Below, piece by piece: positions 45,100 through 54,305 of a DNA stretch of 64,000 bases. The position numbers and the translations under genes were made by a program. The stretch is from NCBI RefSeq assembly GCF_000372725.1, contig NW_005197722.1, positions 281,965 to 345,964 on the forward strand. Direction: 5' to 3'. The first letter of the stretch is position 1; every line of letters starts with the position of its first letter. The notes below the pieces were generated by a model, which worked only from the letters and a program-made list of their open reading frames with translations, searched no databases and was not told the DNA's origin. This stretch comes from Emiliania huxleyi CCMP1516. Its lineage: Eukaryota > Haptophyta > Isochrysidales > Noelaerhabdaceae.

Positions 45100-45617
45100 T
45101 TGTGCGACGGAGTTCTGTTGTAAAATTCTTTTGAGCTAAGTGCACCGACCGCCCCCGATCGGGAGTGGTGCAGTTCATAGGCGGGGGTGGTGCACGGGGG
45201 CGTGCCCCCGGAGCACCGCTCCGGTGTCGGGAGGGGGCCGGGGGGGCTTTCCCACGGGGGCTGCCTTCCCAGGAGCCGGACACATCTTCCCGAGCTAAAA
45301 ATTCTTCATCACGATGAAGGTGGCTTGACGAAATGGATGACGCCGTCGCGCAACATGACATCCTCGCTGTCGTCGTCCTCTAGGCGACGCGCAGCGCCGC
45401 TTTCGCAGGCTGTTTTTGACGGTTTCTACACTTTGTTTTTGTTTTCAGTCTAGGGGGCCCGACCCCCTCACGCCTCAGAGGCGGCGGGTGGGCGCCCACT
45501 CACCGAGATATCAAAAACGCTCGGCCCGGGACAGGGTGGTAGCTGTTCTCTCTATCTCCCCTTCTACCTCTTAGCATGAGCTGCGCCCTGTGTGTGTGTC
45601 CCAGTGTCCGACCCCTG
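45100..45617. other. no gene seen
   Basis: Contains short GC hairpins (for example around 45198-45226), no coding frame. Confidence 0.4.
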
Positions 45618-45822
45618 TTGCGGCGCAACACCTTAAACTTTTACGTTTTAGGCCCTCCTGCCTCCAAATTCGGGTCGGTCGGAGCGTAGCGGAGTGAGTG
45701 GGCCCCGAGTTTGAAAAAGGGCGACGGACACGCTTGCGTCCTAGCCTCCAACAACGCCTCCCCGGCGCAGAGGGGCCCCCGGAGGGATGCTCAACCGCTC
45801 CACGCCACGCCGGTTTACGGCC
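45618..45822 (+). repeat. dispersed repeat family DR1, copy d (nearly full)
   Basis: Longest copy: core GGAGCGTAGCGGAGTG, CGTCCTAGCCTCCAACAACG, then CCCCGGAGGGATGCTCAACC and GCTCCACGCCACGCC. It ends about 60 bp before the ATG of the adenylate-kinase-like gene and probably forms part of its promoter or 5' UTR. Confidence 0.85.
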
Positions 45823-45885
45823 GCCATCGAAAATTCTTTATCGCGCCGACAGCCCACGATCGGCTGCTTCGCTCCCCCGGGTCTG

Positions 45886-47343
45886 ATGATCTACATCCTC
45901 CTATCATCAAGCGTCCTGTCCTTTGGCCTCGTCCCTGCGATTACGAGATCGAGCCGGCTCAGACGACTGCGCCCTGTGTGCGACGTTTATGCATCGGTCA
46001 GCGATCGCGAGGTTGCCGAGTTGCTGTGCGATGCATCCGCCGACGATTGCGACGTGGCCGAGTTGGAGCAACGGCCGATGAGGCTGCCGCCTCCGCGCAC
46101 TCCTACCCGCGCGGGCTACGTGGCGGACCCTTCCCTCGTGAGCTGGGCTCCCTTTACATACGCGGAGCCGTATGTGCGGCGGTCTGCTGCACGCGATTAC
46201 GCAAGAACCACCCTCTCGAAGCTGCCACCGCTGCCGCCCCTCCGGGTTGTACTCATGGGTGGCGTAGCGGCCGGCAAAGGAACCATCGCGCCGATGCTCT
46301 CGCAGGCCTTTCGGGTGCGCTGCATCGGCGTCGGCGAGCTGCTCCGCGGCGAGACGCGGGCGCGGCGGGCCCGCGGCGTGGAGGTGCGCGGCGGACCGCG
46401 AGCCCTCCTCCTATTCGTCCCTTCACCTCGCCCCCATTGAGCAGGCATCGCATGTCATGGCTGCTGGCGTGCTCCTCCCCGACGAGCTGGTGCTGCAGCT
46501 CCTCGGGGAGCGGCTCGGCGGCGGCACGGACGCGTCGCGCAACGGCTGGCTCCTGGACGGCTTCCCGAGAACAACGTCTCAGGAGAGAGAGAGAGCGAGC
46601 CTCTCCCTCCTGCTGGCCCACATCATCCCTGCTTCGCTCCTGGGCCTCGCTCCCCCGCCCCTGCCGCGTCGCGCCGGCGGCGCTGCGGTGAGCCTCCCAA
46701 TGCGACCTTCGCCCTCCGCCCGCCGCCCTCCTAGGCGGAGGCGTTGGTCGGCGGTAGCTGGGCCGAGCTGCGGCCGGACGCGGTCGTGTTGGTGGAGCGG
46801 CCAGACGAGCTGGCGCGAGAATTTGCGCTCGGCCGCTGCTGCGATTCGGCGACGGGGCAGACGTACCACCCAGTCTACGCGCCCGCGCCCGCCGAGATCT
46901 GCGAGCGGCTCGTGTGGCGCGTCGACGACACGAGCGACGCGCTCAACCGGCGCCTCTCGGACCACAAGCGGTCAGTCGAGGCGATCGTGGGCGTTTTCGA
47001 GAGCGCGGGCATACCGCTGCGCCGCTTCGACAACGCGCGCAGCGAGCTCGAGACGTTCGGCGAAGTTGCGGACTTCCTCCGGAGTGTGGCCATGGGGAAG
47101 CTCGAGGCTGCGCGCAGCGATTTGGCGGGCGGGAGGGGGAGGAAGATGAGCTTGGATGAGGTGGGGGCCGCGATGCAGCCTTCGCCGGCGGACCCGGCCG
47201 ACGTGGCGCCCTACTGCTTCCTCGACGAGGACGAGGAGGAGTGCCTCTCTCGCTTCCAGCGCGAGCGGCGGCGCAGCGCGCCCGACGACGTCGACGCATT
47301 TTGCGGCGCCGGCGAGTCAGAGGGCGAGTGCGTCATCCGGTGA
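45886..47343 (+). CDS. adenylate kinase-like (nucleoside monophosphate kinase) with predicted plastid leader
   Basis: Exons 45886-46383, 46445 to about 46594 (or 46687) and 46735 onward. The ATG gives MIYILLSSSVLSFGLVPA, a signal-peptide-like stretch, followed by an Arg-rich segment. The kinase starts near residue 120: P-loop VVLMGGVAAGKGT, VGELLRGETRARRARG, VMAAGVLLPDELVLQLLGER, NGWLLDGFPRT, then PDAVVLVERPDELARE, TGQTYHPVYAPAP and LVWRVDDTSDALNRRLSDH, all in adenylate-kinase order. It should transfer phosphate between nucleoside mono- and triphosphates, probably in the plastid. If unspliced it stops at 47341-47343, but that stop lies inside a perfect GTGAGG donor (47340), and splicing to 47528 continues in frame into the Nudix region, so this is likely the N-terminal half of a fusion. 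The second intron is uncertain. Confidence 0.75.
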
Positions 47344-47527
47344 GGGGCACTGCCCAGACGCTTCCGAGACGCTTCCGAGACGCTTCCGAGACACCTCCAG
47401 CTCTCCCCTCTTCCCTGTTGGGCCCCGCTGCCCCGCCCCCAATCGACGGGCCTGACCCTCCAGCGGCCGCTCCGCTCGCGCCGCGACGCTGCCTCGTCCA
47501 ATCGCGGGCGCTGCGACACGTCCGCAG

Positions 47528-48942
47528 GTACAAGGAGGAGGCGGGGCGTGGGGAGCTCTTGGCGGCGGTGCAGCGGTGCAACTCGTACGCGCTTCGCGAG
47601 TTCACGCCGCTGCTGGTCGGCGACGAGCAGGTCGGCTGGCTCAACCCGACAGTTCTCGAGGTGCACCTCCCCATACCCCTCCCCCACACCCGCCCACCCA
47701 CCGTCAACGTGCTTCACCTTCCAGGCATCACAAAGCTCAGCCTTCCCCAGGCGCTCACCACGCAGCTCGCCGTCGGCCGCGCGTGCGAGCTCGTCGAGGC
47801 GAGCATGCTGCGCAGCGAGGCGGCCGCGGCGGCCGCCGGCCAGTGCGAGAACGGGTTCGCCGTGCGGATCGCTCCCGGCGCGAGCGGCGCCAAGGAGCGG
47901 TCGGAGTTTGCGGCCGCGCTTGTGGAGGAGAGTCCGCAGACGACGGGGGGTCGCTTCGGCGCTCCATGATGGCAGCCACGTGCGACCCATAGGAGCTAGT
48001 GGAGGACGGCGTCATCCCGCGCTCCAAGCTGCGGCACGAGCTGCAGGACGTGCACCCCTTCTCGGCCGGATTCGTCGCCGCGGGCGGCGGCGTGGCGCCG
48101 GTGCTCCGCATGGAGCGCGCCTCGATGATCTATTTTGGAGTGCCGTCCTACGGTGTGCACGTGAATGGGTGGGTGCGCGACCCGAGGCGGCCTTCCTCGC
48201 GCGAGCCCTCTGCGATGTGGGTCGCGACGCGCTCCATGTCCAAGGCGACCTACCCCGGGCTGCTCGACCAGATGGTCGCCGGCGGCCAGCCCACGGCCCT
48301 CACGTTCGACGAGAACGTGCGCAAGGAGTGCGAGGAGGAGGCGAGTCTACCGCCGGAGGTGATCGCCGCCATCGAGCCGGCCGGGTCAGTGTCGTATCGG
48401 TATGCGACGCCCAAGGGACTGTCGACCAAGGTGCGATCTGGTCCCTCTCTCCGCCTTCTCCTCCCTTGTCAATCCTTCTGAACCCTTGTCGCTCCTTCTC
48501 ACTCCCTGCTCTCTACGCAAGGTGCTGATGACCCACGACGTCGAGATGCCGCAGGGGCTGCAGGTCGCCACTTACCGACACGTCATGGACACTCCCCAGA
48601 CAACCCCTGGACTTTCCTCACCTCCTCTGCCCTTCGAGTGGGGCTCCTGCCCATCTGGAGGACGTGGAGATGCGGCGATGGCCCACCCTTGGCCCACACT
48701 AGCGCGTCGCTCACCTTGCGCTCACGTCCCGCTTTCAGCCTTTATGCTCCGACGGCGAGGTGGAGCAGTTCCGCCTCCTGCCCATCGCCGAGGTCCTGCG
48801 CTCGCTGCGGGAGGATTTGCCGGTGTGGAAGCCAAACTCTGCGCTCGTCGCGATTGACTTTCTCGTTCGGCATCGCCTCGTGAGCGAGTCGGAGCCAGGT
48901 TACGCCGAGCTCGTCCGGCTGCTTCGTCAGAGAGTGTCGTAA
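47528..48942 (+). CDS. DUF4743-type Nudix hydrolase (probably fused to the upstream adenylate kinase)
   Basis: Exons 47528-47660, 47751 to about 47915, 47993-48430, 48522-48563 and 48739-48942. The N-terminal DUF4743-like part has LLAAVQRCNSYALREFTPLL and GDEQVGWLNPTVLE. The catalytic part has MERASMIYFGVPSYGVHVNG, ATRSMSKATYPGLLDQMVAG and a Nudix box (GGQPTALTFDENVRKECEEE). The tail has DGEVEQFRLLPIAEVLRSL and SALVAIDFLVRHRL, stopping at 48940. This order is that of plant and fungal Nudix proteins of the NUDT20/24 or thiamine-pyrophosphokinase-associated type, which act on diphosphates such as damaged thiamine diphosphate. No ATG precedes the first exon in its frame, and the phase-2 splice from 47339 fits exactly, supporting fusion with the kinase. 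The joint protein would be about 744 residues. Confidence 0.8.
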
Positions 48943-49362
48943 AGCCCTGCACGACGCTCTCGCGGGGGGATCCTCGGTCGCTCCTCGCTGTCCCTGCGGT
49001 CGAGCCTGCGAGATACCAGATACGTATAACGCGGCGCGCGGGCCCCGCTCTCTAGCTCTCTTCTGTTTTCAGGCGTCGCGTGCACCCCAGACGCAGTGAC
49101 AAAATATGATAAAACATTTGAGAGCCACATTGGTCCTCACAGTTTACGTCTCTGTTCCACTATCCACATATCTGGACATGTTGAATTCTATATTTCTAAA
49201 AAAAGATAAGTGCGGCTTGCAAGCTTCGCCGGCGGCAAGTGCATTAGCCCTGCATTGGCCCCTCCGCTCCTACCCGCCGCGGCGCTGATGCTGCGCCGGC
49301 GCCGCCAGGGTGCGACGCCTGGTCTTGGGTGTGGGGTGGGGGGGGGGGGGGGCAGCGGCCCT
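48943..49362. other. intergenic, convergent 3' ends
   Basis: Separates the Nudix gene from the minus-strand Gly-rich gene. AT-richer around 49080-49200. A G13 run lies near 49340. No gene seen. Confidence 0.5.
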
Positions 49363-50212
49363 TCATCGCGGCCTCGCGCGGTCCGGATCGATGCCGCGCG
49401 CGCGCAGCTGGTCTCGGATCGAGTCCGAAGTTGCAAAGTCCTTCGCGCGCTTCGCCTCCAGCCACCGGTCCAGCTGTGCCTCGGTTGCGGCGTCGTACTC
49501 TTGCCGTGGCCGCTTGGCGCCCGCCGCCGGGCCCTGGGCGAAACCGCCGCCGTACCCCCCTATCGGAGGGCCTCCGTACCCTCCAGGGTAGCCGTACCCG
49601 CCGGGTGGGGGGCCCCCGTAGGGCGGCGGCGGCCTGTAGCCGTACCCGCCGCCGCCGTACCCGCCGCCGCCGTACCCGCCGCCGTAGCCGCCGCCACTGC
49701 CGCCGCCGCCGCCGCCGCCCTGAGGGAACACCTATGTGGCGAAAGGGGAGTGACGCCACCGTTGTTGAGGGAGACTCGGTGGCACGGGTGCCACGCACGT
49801 CGCGCGGACGGGCGCGGTCCGGATCGACCCCCGCGGCGCGTAGCTTCTCGCGGATTGCGTCGGCCGTCACAAAGTCTTTCGCACGTTTAGCGTTGACCCA
49901 CTTGTCGAGCTCCACGTCCACGTTGATCCCGCTGGAGGAAGAGGTGCCCCTCTGGTCGGCAGGCAGGAGGGCAAGCACGCGCTCGCAGAGCTCGCGCGCC
50001 GCAGCTGCAGCCGAAGGCTCCGACAGCACCGCCGAACCAGCATCCTCGCACGCCTCGGCCGCAGAGCGGAGCATGCCGATGCAGGAGGGCTCGCTGGGCG
50101 CGGCGGCGGGCGAGCTGTCCGGCGCGGGGGCGTGCAGCGTGTGCGCGTCGGTATCGGCGGACTGAGGCGGCGAGGCGTCCGTCGCGGGGGCACTCTGAGC
50201 TGGCGTCTCCAT
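49363..50212 (-). CDS. Gly/Tyr-rich protein with duplicated CysRS-tail-like helical motif
   Basis: Two exons: 50212-49799 and 49731-49363, separated by a 67-nt GT-AG intron (49798-49732, phase 0), giving 260 residues from a clear ATG. Exon 1: an Ala/Ser/Pro-rich acidic region, a helix (LCERVLALLPADQRG), then VELDKWVNAKRAKDFVTADA and IREKLRAAGVDPDRARPRD. Exon 2: a low-complexity GGGYGGGGYGYRPPPPYGG domain, then LDRWLEAKRAKDFATSDSIR and DQLRARGIDPDRARPR at the stop. The repeated motif (K-R-A-K-D-F-x-T-x-D-x-I-R-x-x-L-x-A-x-G-x-D) resembles the short helical hairpin near the end of cysteinyl-tRNA synthetases (AD-x-IRD-x-L-x-x-x-GI). The Gly/Tyr domain resembles RNA-binding condensate-forming proteins. 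Role inferred: RNA-associated; no enzyme domain seen. Confidence 0.7.
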
Positions 50213-51084
50213 GGTGACCCTGAAAATAACGTGGGATTTTGTTGTCAGTAAGCGCGGGTGTGCCTTGTTCCACCGGGTTAAGCCACACTAAAATTTAGCC
50301 CGCGCTAACCCGCGCTTACCGAAGGACTCACTAACGTGTGGGCTACTCGCAGCGGCGCTGTGGGAATAGGATCGCGGGTGGCGTGGAGCGGTTGAGCATC
50401 CCTCTGGGGTATAGGCTCGCAGGAGCCGTCCGTCGCCCGTTTCAAACTCGGGGCCCACTCCGCTACGCTCCGACCCAAATTTGGAGGGCCGCCTAAAAGT
50501 TTAAGGTGTTGCTAGTGTTGCTGCGCAAAAGGTAGGGAAGCTAGTAGGGTGCCCACAGGCTCCAGCTCAGGTCAGAGGGCCCAGCCACTCGTCGGTTGGG
50601 TGTAAACAAGCATCCCCGAGTGGCTTCAAACCAAACAGGGTGTGAATAGAGCTGTCTTGATGGTGCTGAGGACGAAGCCACCTCAAACTTTGATGAAGCC
50701 GCGAGTTTTGACCGCGCAAGATAAAAGGGTGGCTAAGGGCTCTGCCCGCAAGGCGCCCGCGTCGCAGACGCGGTACCATTGACAAATCTGCGATATACCC
50801 CCACACGAGCAAATAGCAAAATCCGAATACCGTGCACGAACTGCGTGATGTGGGCCGTGCAAGCCTTCAGCTGGTGCCAACACGGATGGATTTGCCGACG
50901 GGCAAGCGTCTCATTGGCGCCCCCCCCCCCCCCCTAAGCAGCCCGTCGATGCAGGTGGCCCGCGCGGCCACGGCCGCAACGACGCGTCGCCGGCGGCGCT
51001 CACTCGAGCCCGAGCCCTCCGCGACGGCAACGCCAGGTCGTCGCGTCCGCCCCGCCAGCCCTTGAGCACGCCTCCCGCATACCG
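50213..51084. other. intergenic, with DR1 copy
   Basis: Contains DR1 copy e (50372-50533), the lone AGGGTGCCCACAGG motif (about 50547) and a poly-C run near 50921. No gene start recognised here for the coiled-coil gene that follows. Confidence 0.4.
50372..50533 (-). repeat. dispersed repeat family DR1, copy e
   Basis: Reverse orientation: GGCGTGGAGCGGTTGAGCAT, then CTCGGGGCCCACTCCGCTAC and AAAGTTTAAGGTGTTGCT. It differs from other copies by a small insertion and lacks the GCGTTGTTGG part. Confidence 0.8.
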
Positions 51085-51241
51085 ATGACTGCACTCGGCG
51101 TCCACCGGCGGGGGACCATGGAGGAGCGGTCAGCAGTCTCGACTGCTCCACCGGCTCCTCCACAGGCTCTCGCCGTCGGCCCCGGCGCGCTGCGACGGCG
51201 CGCCGCCGGCTCCCACCGCGGCGTCCGAGCTGGAGGGAAAG

Positions 51242-51987
51242 GTGACGCACCTGATGGAGCTGCTCAAGGCGCATCAGTCGCGGGACGCGGAGGCGTCGCG
51301 GCTGCAGCAAGCGCTGCAGTGCCAGGAGGAGGCGGACGCCGCCAAGCTCGTCGAGCTGATGCGACGGCAGGAGGCGGCGAGCGCGGCGGCGGTCGAGGAG
51401 GCCAAGGCTGCGATCGAGGCGCAGCTGGTCGAGCGATTCCGCGAGGAGCAGGCGGCGGCGGCGGAGGCGCACTCAGCGCAGCTGCAGCAGCTGAGCGCGG
51501 AGCACTCGACGCAGCTGCAGCAGGCAGCGGCCCTCCTGGAGGCGCAGGCGCGCGAGAAGTTTGAGACGGCGGTCGCGCACGAGAGGGTGATTGGAGCAGG
51601 CGGTGCTCGCAGAGAGGCTGGTGAGCGGAACCTCTCCCCTCCCGCCTCCCCGCCCGCCTTCCCTCCCGCCTCCCGCCTCGACTCCCCTGCCTCACTCCTC
51701 CCGACCCATCCCTCACTCCTCACTCCGCCCGCCTCTCCTCTCCCCTCCCTCCTCCCCTCCTCCCCTCCCCCTCCCCTCTCCTCCTCCCCTCCCCCCCTCC
51801 CCATTCCCCCTTCCTCTCGCCTCGCGCCCAGCCCAGCCCCGCCACCTCACCGCCCTCCCAGGCGTATCTCTCCGCCCTCAAGCAGCTCGAGCTCGACGTC
51901 GACGTGCTCACACGCGTCCTGGCGCCTACTGTATACTTGATGCAGAGCTTTCCGACGTCATTGTGTTTGCCGCTCCGCGCTCGACGC
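51242..51987 (+). pseudogene. coiled-coil protein gene, frameshifted and interrupted by the Copia element
   Basis: The frame from about 51242 is an almost continuous coiled coil (HLMELLKAHQSRDAEASRLQ, AAVEEAKAAIEAQLVERFRE, HSTQLQQAAALLEAQAREKF). After VAHER the reading shifts by one base to EQAVLAERL at about 51590-51620, then a GTGAGC donor leads to a pyrimidine-rich intron and an exon from about 51861 (AYLSALKQLELDVDVLTRVL). At 51993 the LTR element begins. The long helix leading to a short Ala/Leu helical exon recalls mitofilin/Mic60, but no transmembrane segment or C-terminal mitofilin domain is visible, so this is only a suggestion. The one-base shift could also be a sequencing error. 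Confidence 0.4.
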
Positions 51988-51992
51988 CTGCC

Positions 51993-52221
51993 TGTGACGG
52001 CGGAGTTGACGCCTCCGACGGTCGTAGCGGCGTGGCTGAGGGCGGCGGTGGAGGCGCCCGATAGCGCGGTGAGGATGGTCTCATGGGTCTAGCAAACCAT
52101 AGACGACACCAAGAGAACGCGAGGTAAAACCCGACGGCTATGGATGGTAAAAGGCGGCGGTAAAACCCATCCACACGGGTTTCGGTGGGTTGGATGGGAG
52201 GTAGAATGTCTACCTACCGCA
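51993..52221 (-). repeat. 3' LTR of the Copia element
   Basis: Appears identical over 229 bp to 55798-56026; lies downstream of the RT-RNase H frame on the minus strand. Confidence 0.95.
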
Positions 52222-52229
52222 CCCCCCCC
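52222..52229 (-). promoter_or_regulatory. polypurine tract
   Basis: Eight consecutive G on the minus strand directly upstream of the 3' LTR, in the position used to prime plus-strand synthesis. Confidence 0.7.
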
Positions 52230-52269
52230 AATGTCGCTGGGCGGGATCGGCCCGCAGAGGCGGCATTGA

Positions 52270-54305
52270 TCAGTTCCCCCCATGCACCGCGCGAGCTCGC
52301 GCGTTGGAGGCGTGGTCGACGCTGCGCTTGAGCTTCTCCTTGGGGACCCATTTCGTCAAGAAATCGGCGGGCATGAGGTCGTCGGTGATCTTGACGACGC
52401 GGCACTCGCCGTCGGCCATGCGGCGCTGCAGCGTGTGGTAGCGGCGCAGGAAGTGGCGCGAGCGCGAGGCGGATTTGGCGTTGTTGGCGACGAGGACGTT
52501 TGCCTTGTTGTCCGAGAGGATGACGGTCGGTCCGGTCGGCGGGGCGCCGAGGGCGACGAGGACCTCGCGGGCGTATGCGACGAGCTCGCCCGCTTTGGCG
52601 CTGGCGATGGCCTCGCTCTCGTGTGAGGAGTCGACGACGAGGCCGATCTTCTTGACGCTGTGCATGACGGCAGCGCCAAAGCAGGTGAGCAGCACGCCAT
52701 AGAGGTCGAGGTCGCCGTTCCAGGTGGCGTCGGCGGCGGCGACGAGCTCGGTGGGCGCGTGCGAGTCGAGCCCGGCGATGTGCGCGCTCATGCGGCCCTG
52801 CAACTCGGCCTCCGCGTCTAGCCCGCCGTACGTGATGCCGTCGTGCTTGCGGTCGTAGGCGGTGCAGAGCGCGGCGCGCGCTACCTCGTAGGCCTCGGGC
52901 GGCGGCGCCGACATGACGCACGAGAGGCGGTGGAGGACGAGGGAGAGTCGCGGCTGGACACGCTCGACGAATTTGAGGTGGCCGATGATGCTCTGTGTGC
53001 GCACTTGCTGGGGCGACAGCTTGCCGTCGCGGTCGGCGAGCTTGAGCGAGTCGGCGGCGTCGGCGAGGCGCTTGCCGCTGAGGACGGTCGGACGCTCGCC
53101 GCGGAGGAGCTCGGGCATGTGCTCGCGTGCGGCCTCGATGATCTTCTGCGGCATGGACAGCGTGAGGGTGCGCCGCTCGCGGTCGCGCTCGAGCTTGAAG
53201 CCGGCGAAGGAGGTGGGCGAGTAGTCGACCTTGACCTCGTCGTTGAAAGCGGCCTTCAGCGCGGCGATGGTGGCGTCGGTGATGGTGGTGCCGTTCACCT
53301 CGGAGATGAGGAAGTCGTCGACGATCGTGATCATGCGGGCCTCTCCGTGCTCCCCATGGAAAAAGAACATCGCGGGGACACCCGGGCACGGCACCCACCC
53401 TAGGCCTTTGATGGTGTCATTGAACGTGCACTCCCACTCGTAGCCAGCGCACTCCTCGCCCCAGAGAGGTGAACAGAGCTCGATGCACAGCTCGGTCCCG
53501 TCCTCGTCGGTCATGGGTAGCGTGGACGGGAGCGCCATGTAGCCGACGGGCCCCTGTCGCTTGCCCTTGACATAGGCGTTCCCGACGTCTCCCTTGGTCA
53601 GGTGGGCATCGACGGCGGCGGCGTGTCCGACGAACAGCTTGGCGGTCAAGTCGTCGACAACGGTAGAGGTAGCCGGGACGCCCGACGGTGGTAGGCCGGC
53701 GCGGGCGCGTTGGACTTTGGCGAAGCCGCCGTCGGCGGAGTGCCGTGACTTGAACGGGTCGTGTTGGTCGAGGCCTCCGGTCGCCTGGTCGATCTTGATC
53801 TTGCGCGCTGTGACGCAGCGCTGGATCGGCACGCCCGCGGCCGCGGGGACGGTGACGGGCACGAGGCGGTTGCCGGGGACGCGGAGGATGCAGTCGAGGG
53901 CCTTGCGGTCGGCGGCCTCCCATTGCGTCCGCTCGGGCGATTCGCGCAGCTCCTTCTTGTTGGCGGGTACGCGGAAGATCTGCTTCACGCCGAGCGGCGT
54001 GACGACGTCGACGAGGCGCTGCGTCGCCTTGAGGCACTCGGCTGGCATTGGGGCGCCGGCGGCATGGCGGGAGAGGGCGCGGAGGCACTCGGCTGAGGCG
54101 GGGCTGCCGGCGGCCTTGTGGAGACAGGTGCGGCTGGTGTCGAGGCGCTCGGCGGACGCGCACTCGAAGGGCGCGGCGCCGTCGCCGAGGATGGCGTACA
54201 GCGCAGCGTTGTAGGCGTCGACGTGCGTGCCGCTGGTGGTGCACTCGAGGGCCGCCTCGGCGACGCTGGCGGCGCGCTGGAGGCGGGCCTGGTAGCGGCG
54301 TCAGC
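52270..54305 (-). CDS. Copia reverse transcriptase-RNase H (no integrase)
   Basis: The frame is open from a stop near 54308 to 52270; the first ATG is at 54048. N-terminal part: RYQARLQRAASVAEAALECT, HVDAYNAALYAILGDGAAPF and PAECLKATQRLVDVVTPLGV, not recognised. RT: HLTKGDVGNAYVKGK (Copia DV-x-x-A-F type), CSPLWGEECAGYEWE and the catalytic MITIVDDFLI (YVDD equivalent), then LSGKRLADAADSLK. RNase H: AADATWNGDLDLYGVLLTC, VVDSSHESEAIASAKAGELV, VILSDNKANVLVANNAKSAS, HFLRRYHTLQRRMADGE and MPADFLTKWVPKEKL. It overlaps the Gag frame by about 320 nt in the -1 frame, so it may be made by frameshifting, or from the internal ATG. Confidence 0.85.

Noticed and set aside
51085..51564. Gly/Ala-rich ORF overlapping the coiled-coil gene
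   Set aside because: Shadow frame; the coiled-coil reading in the other frame has proper heptad character.
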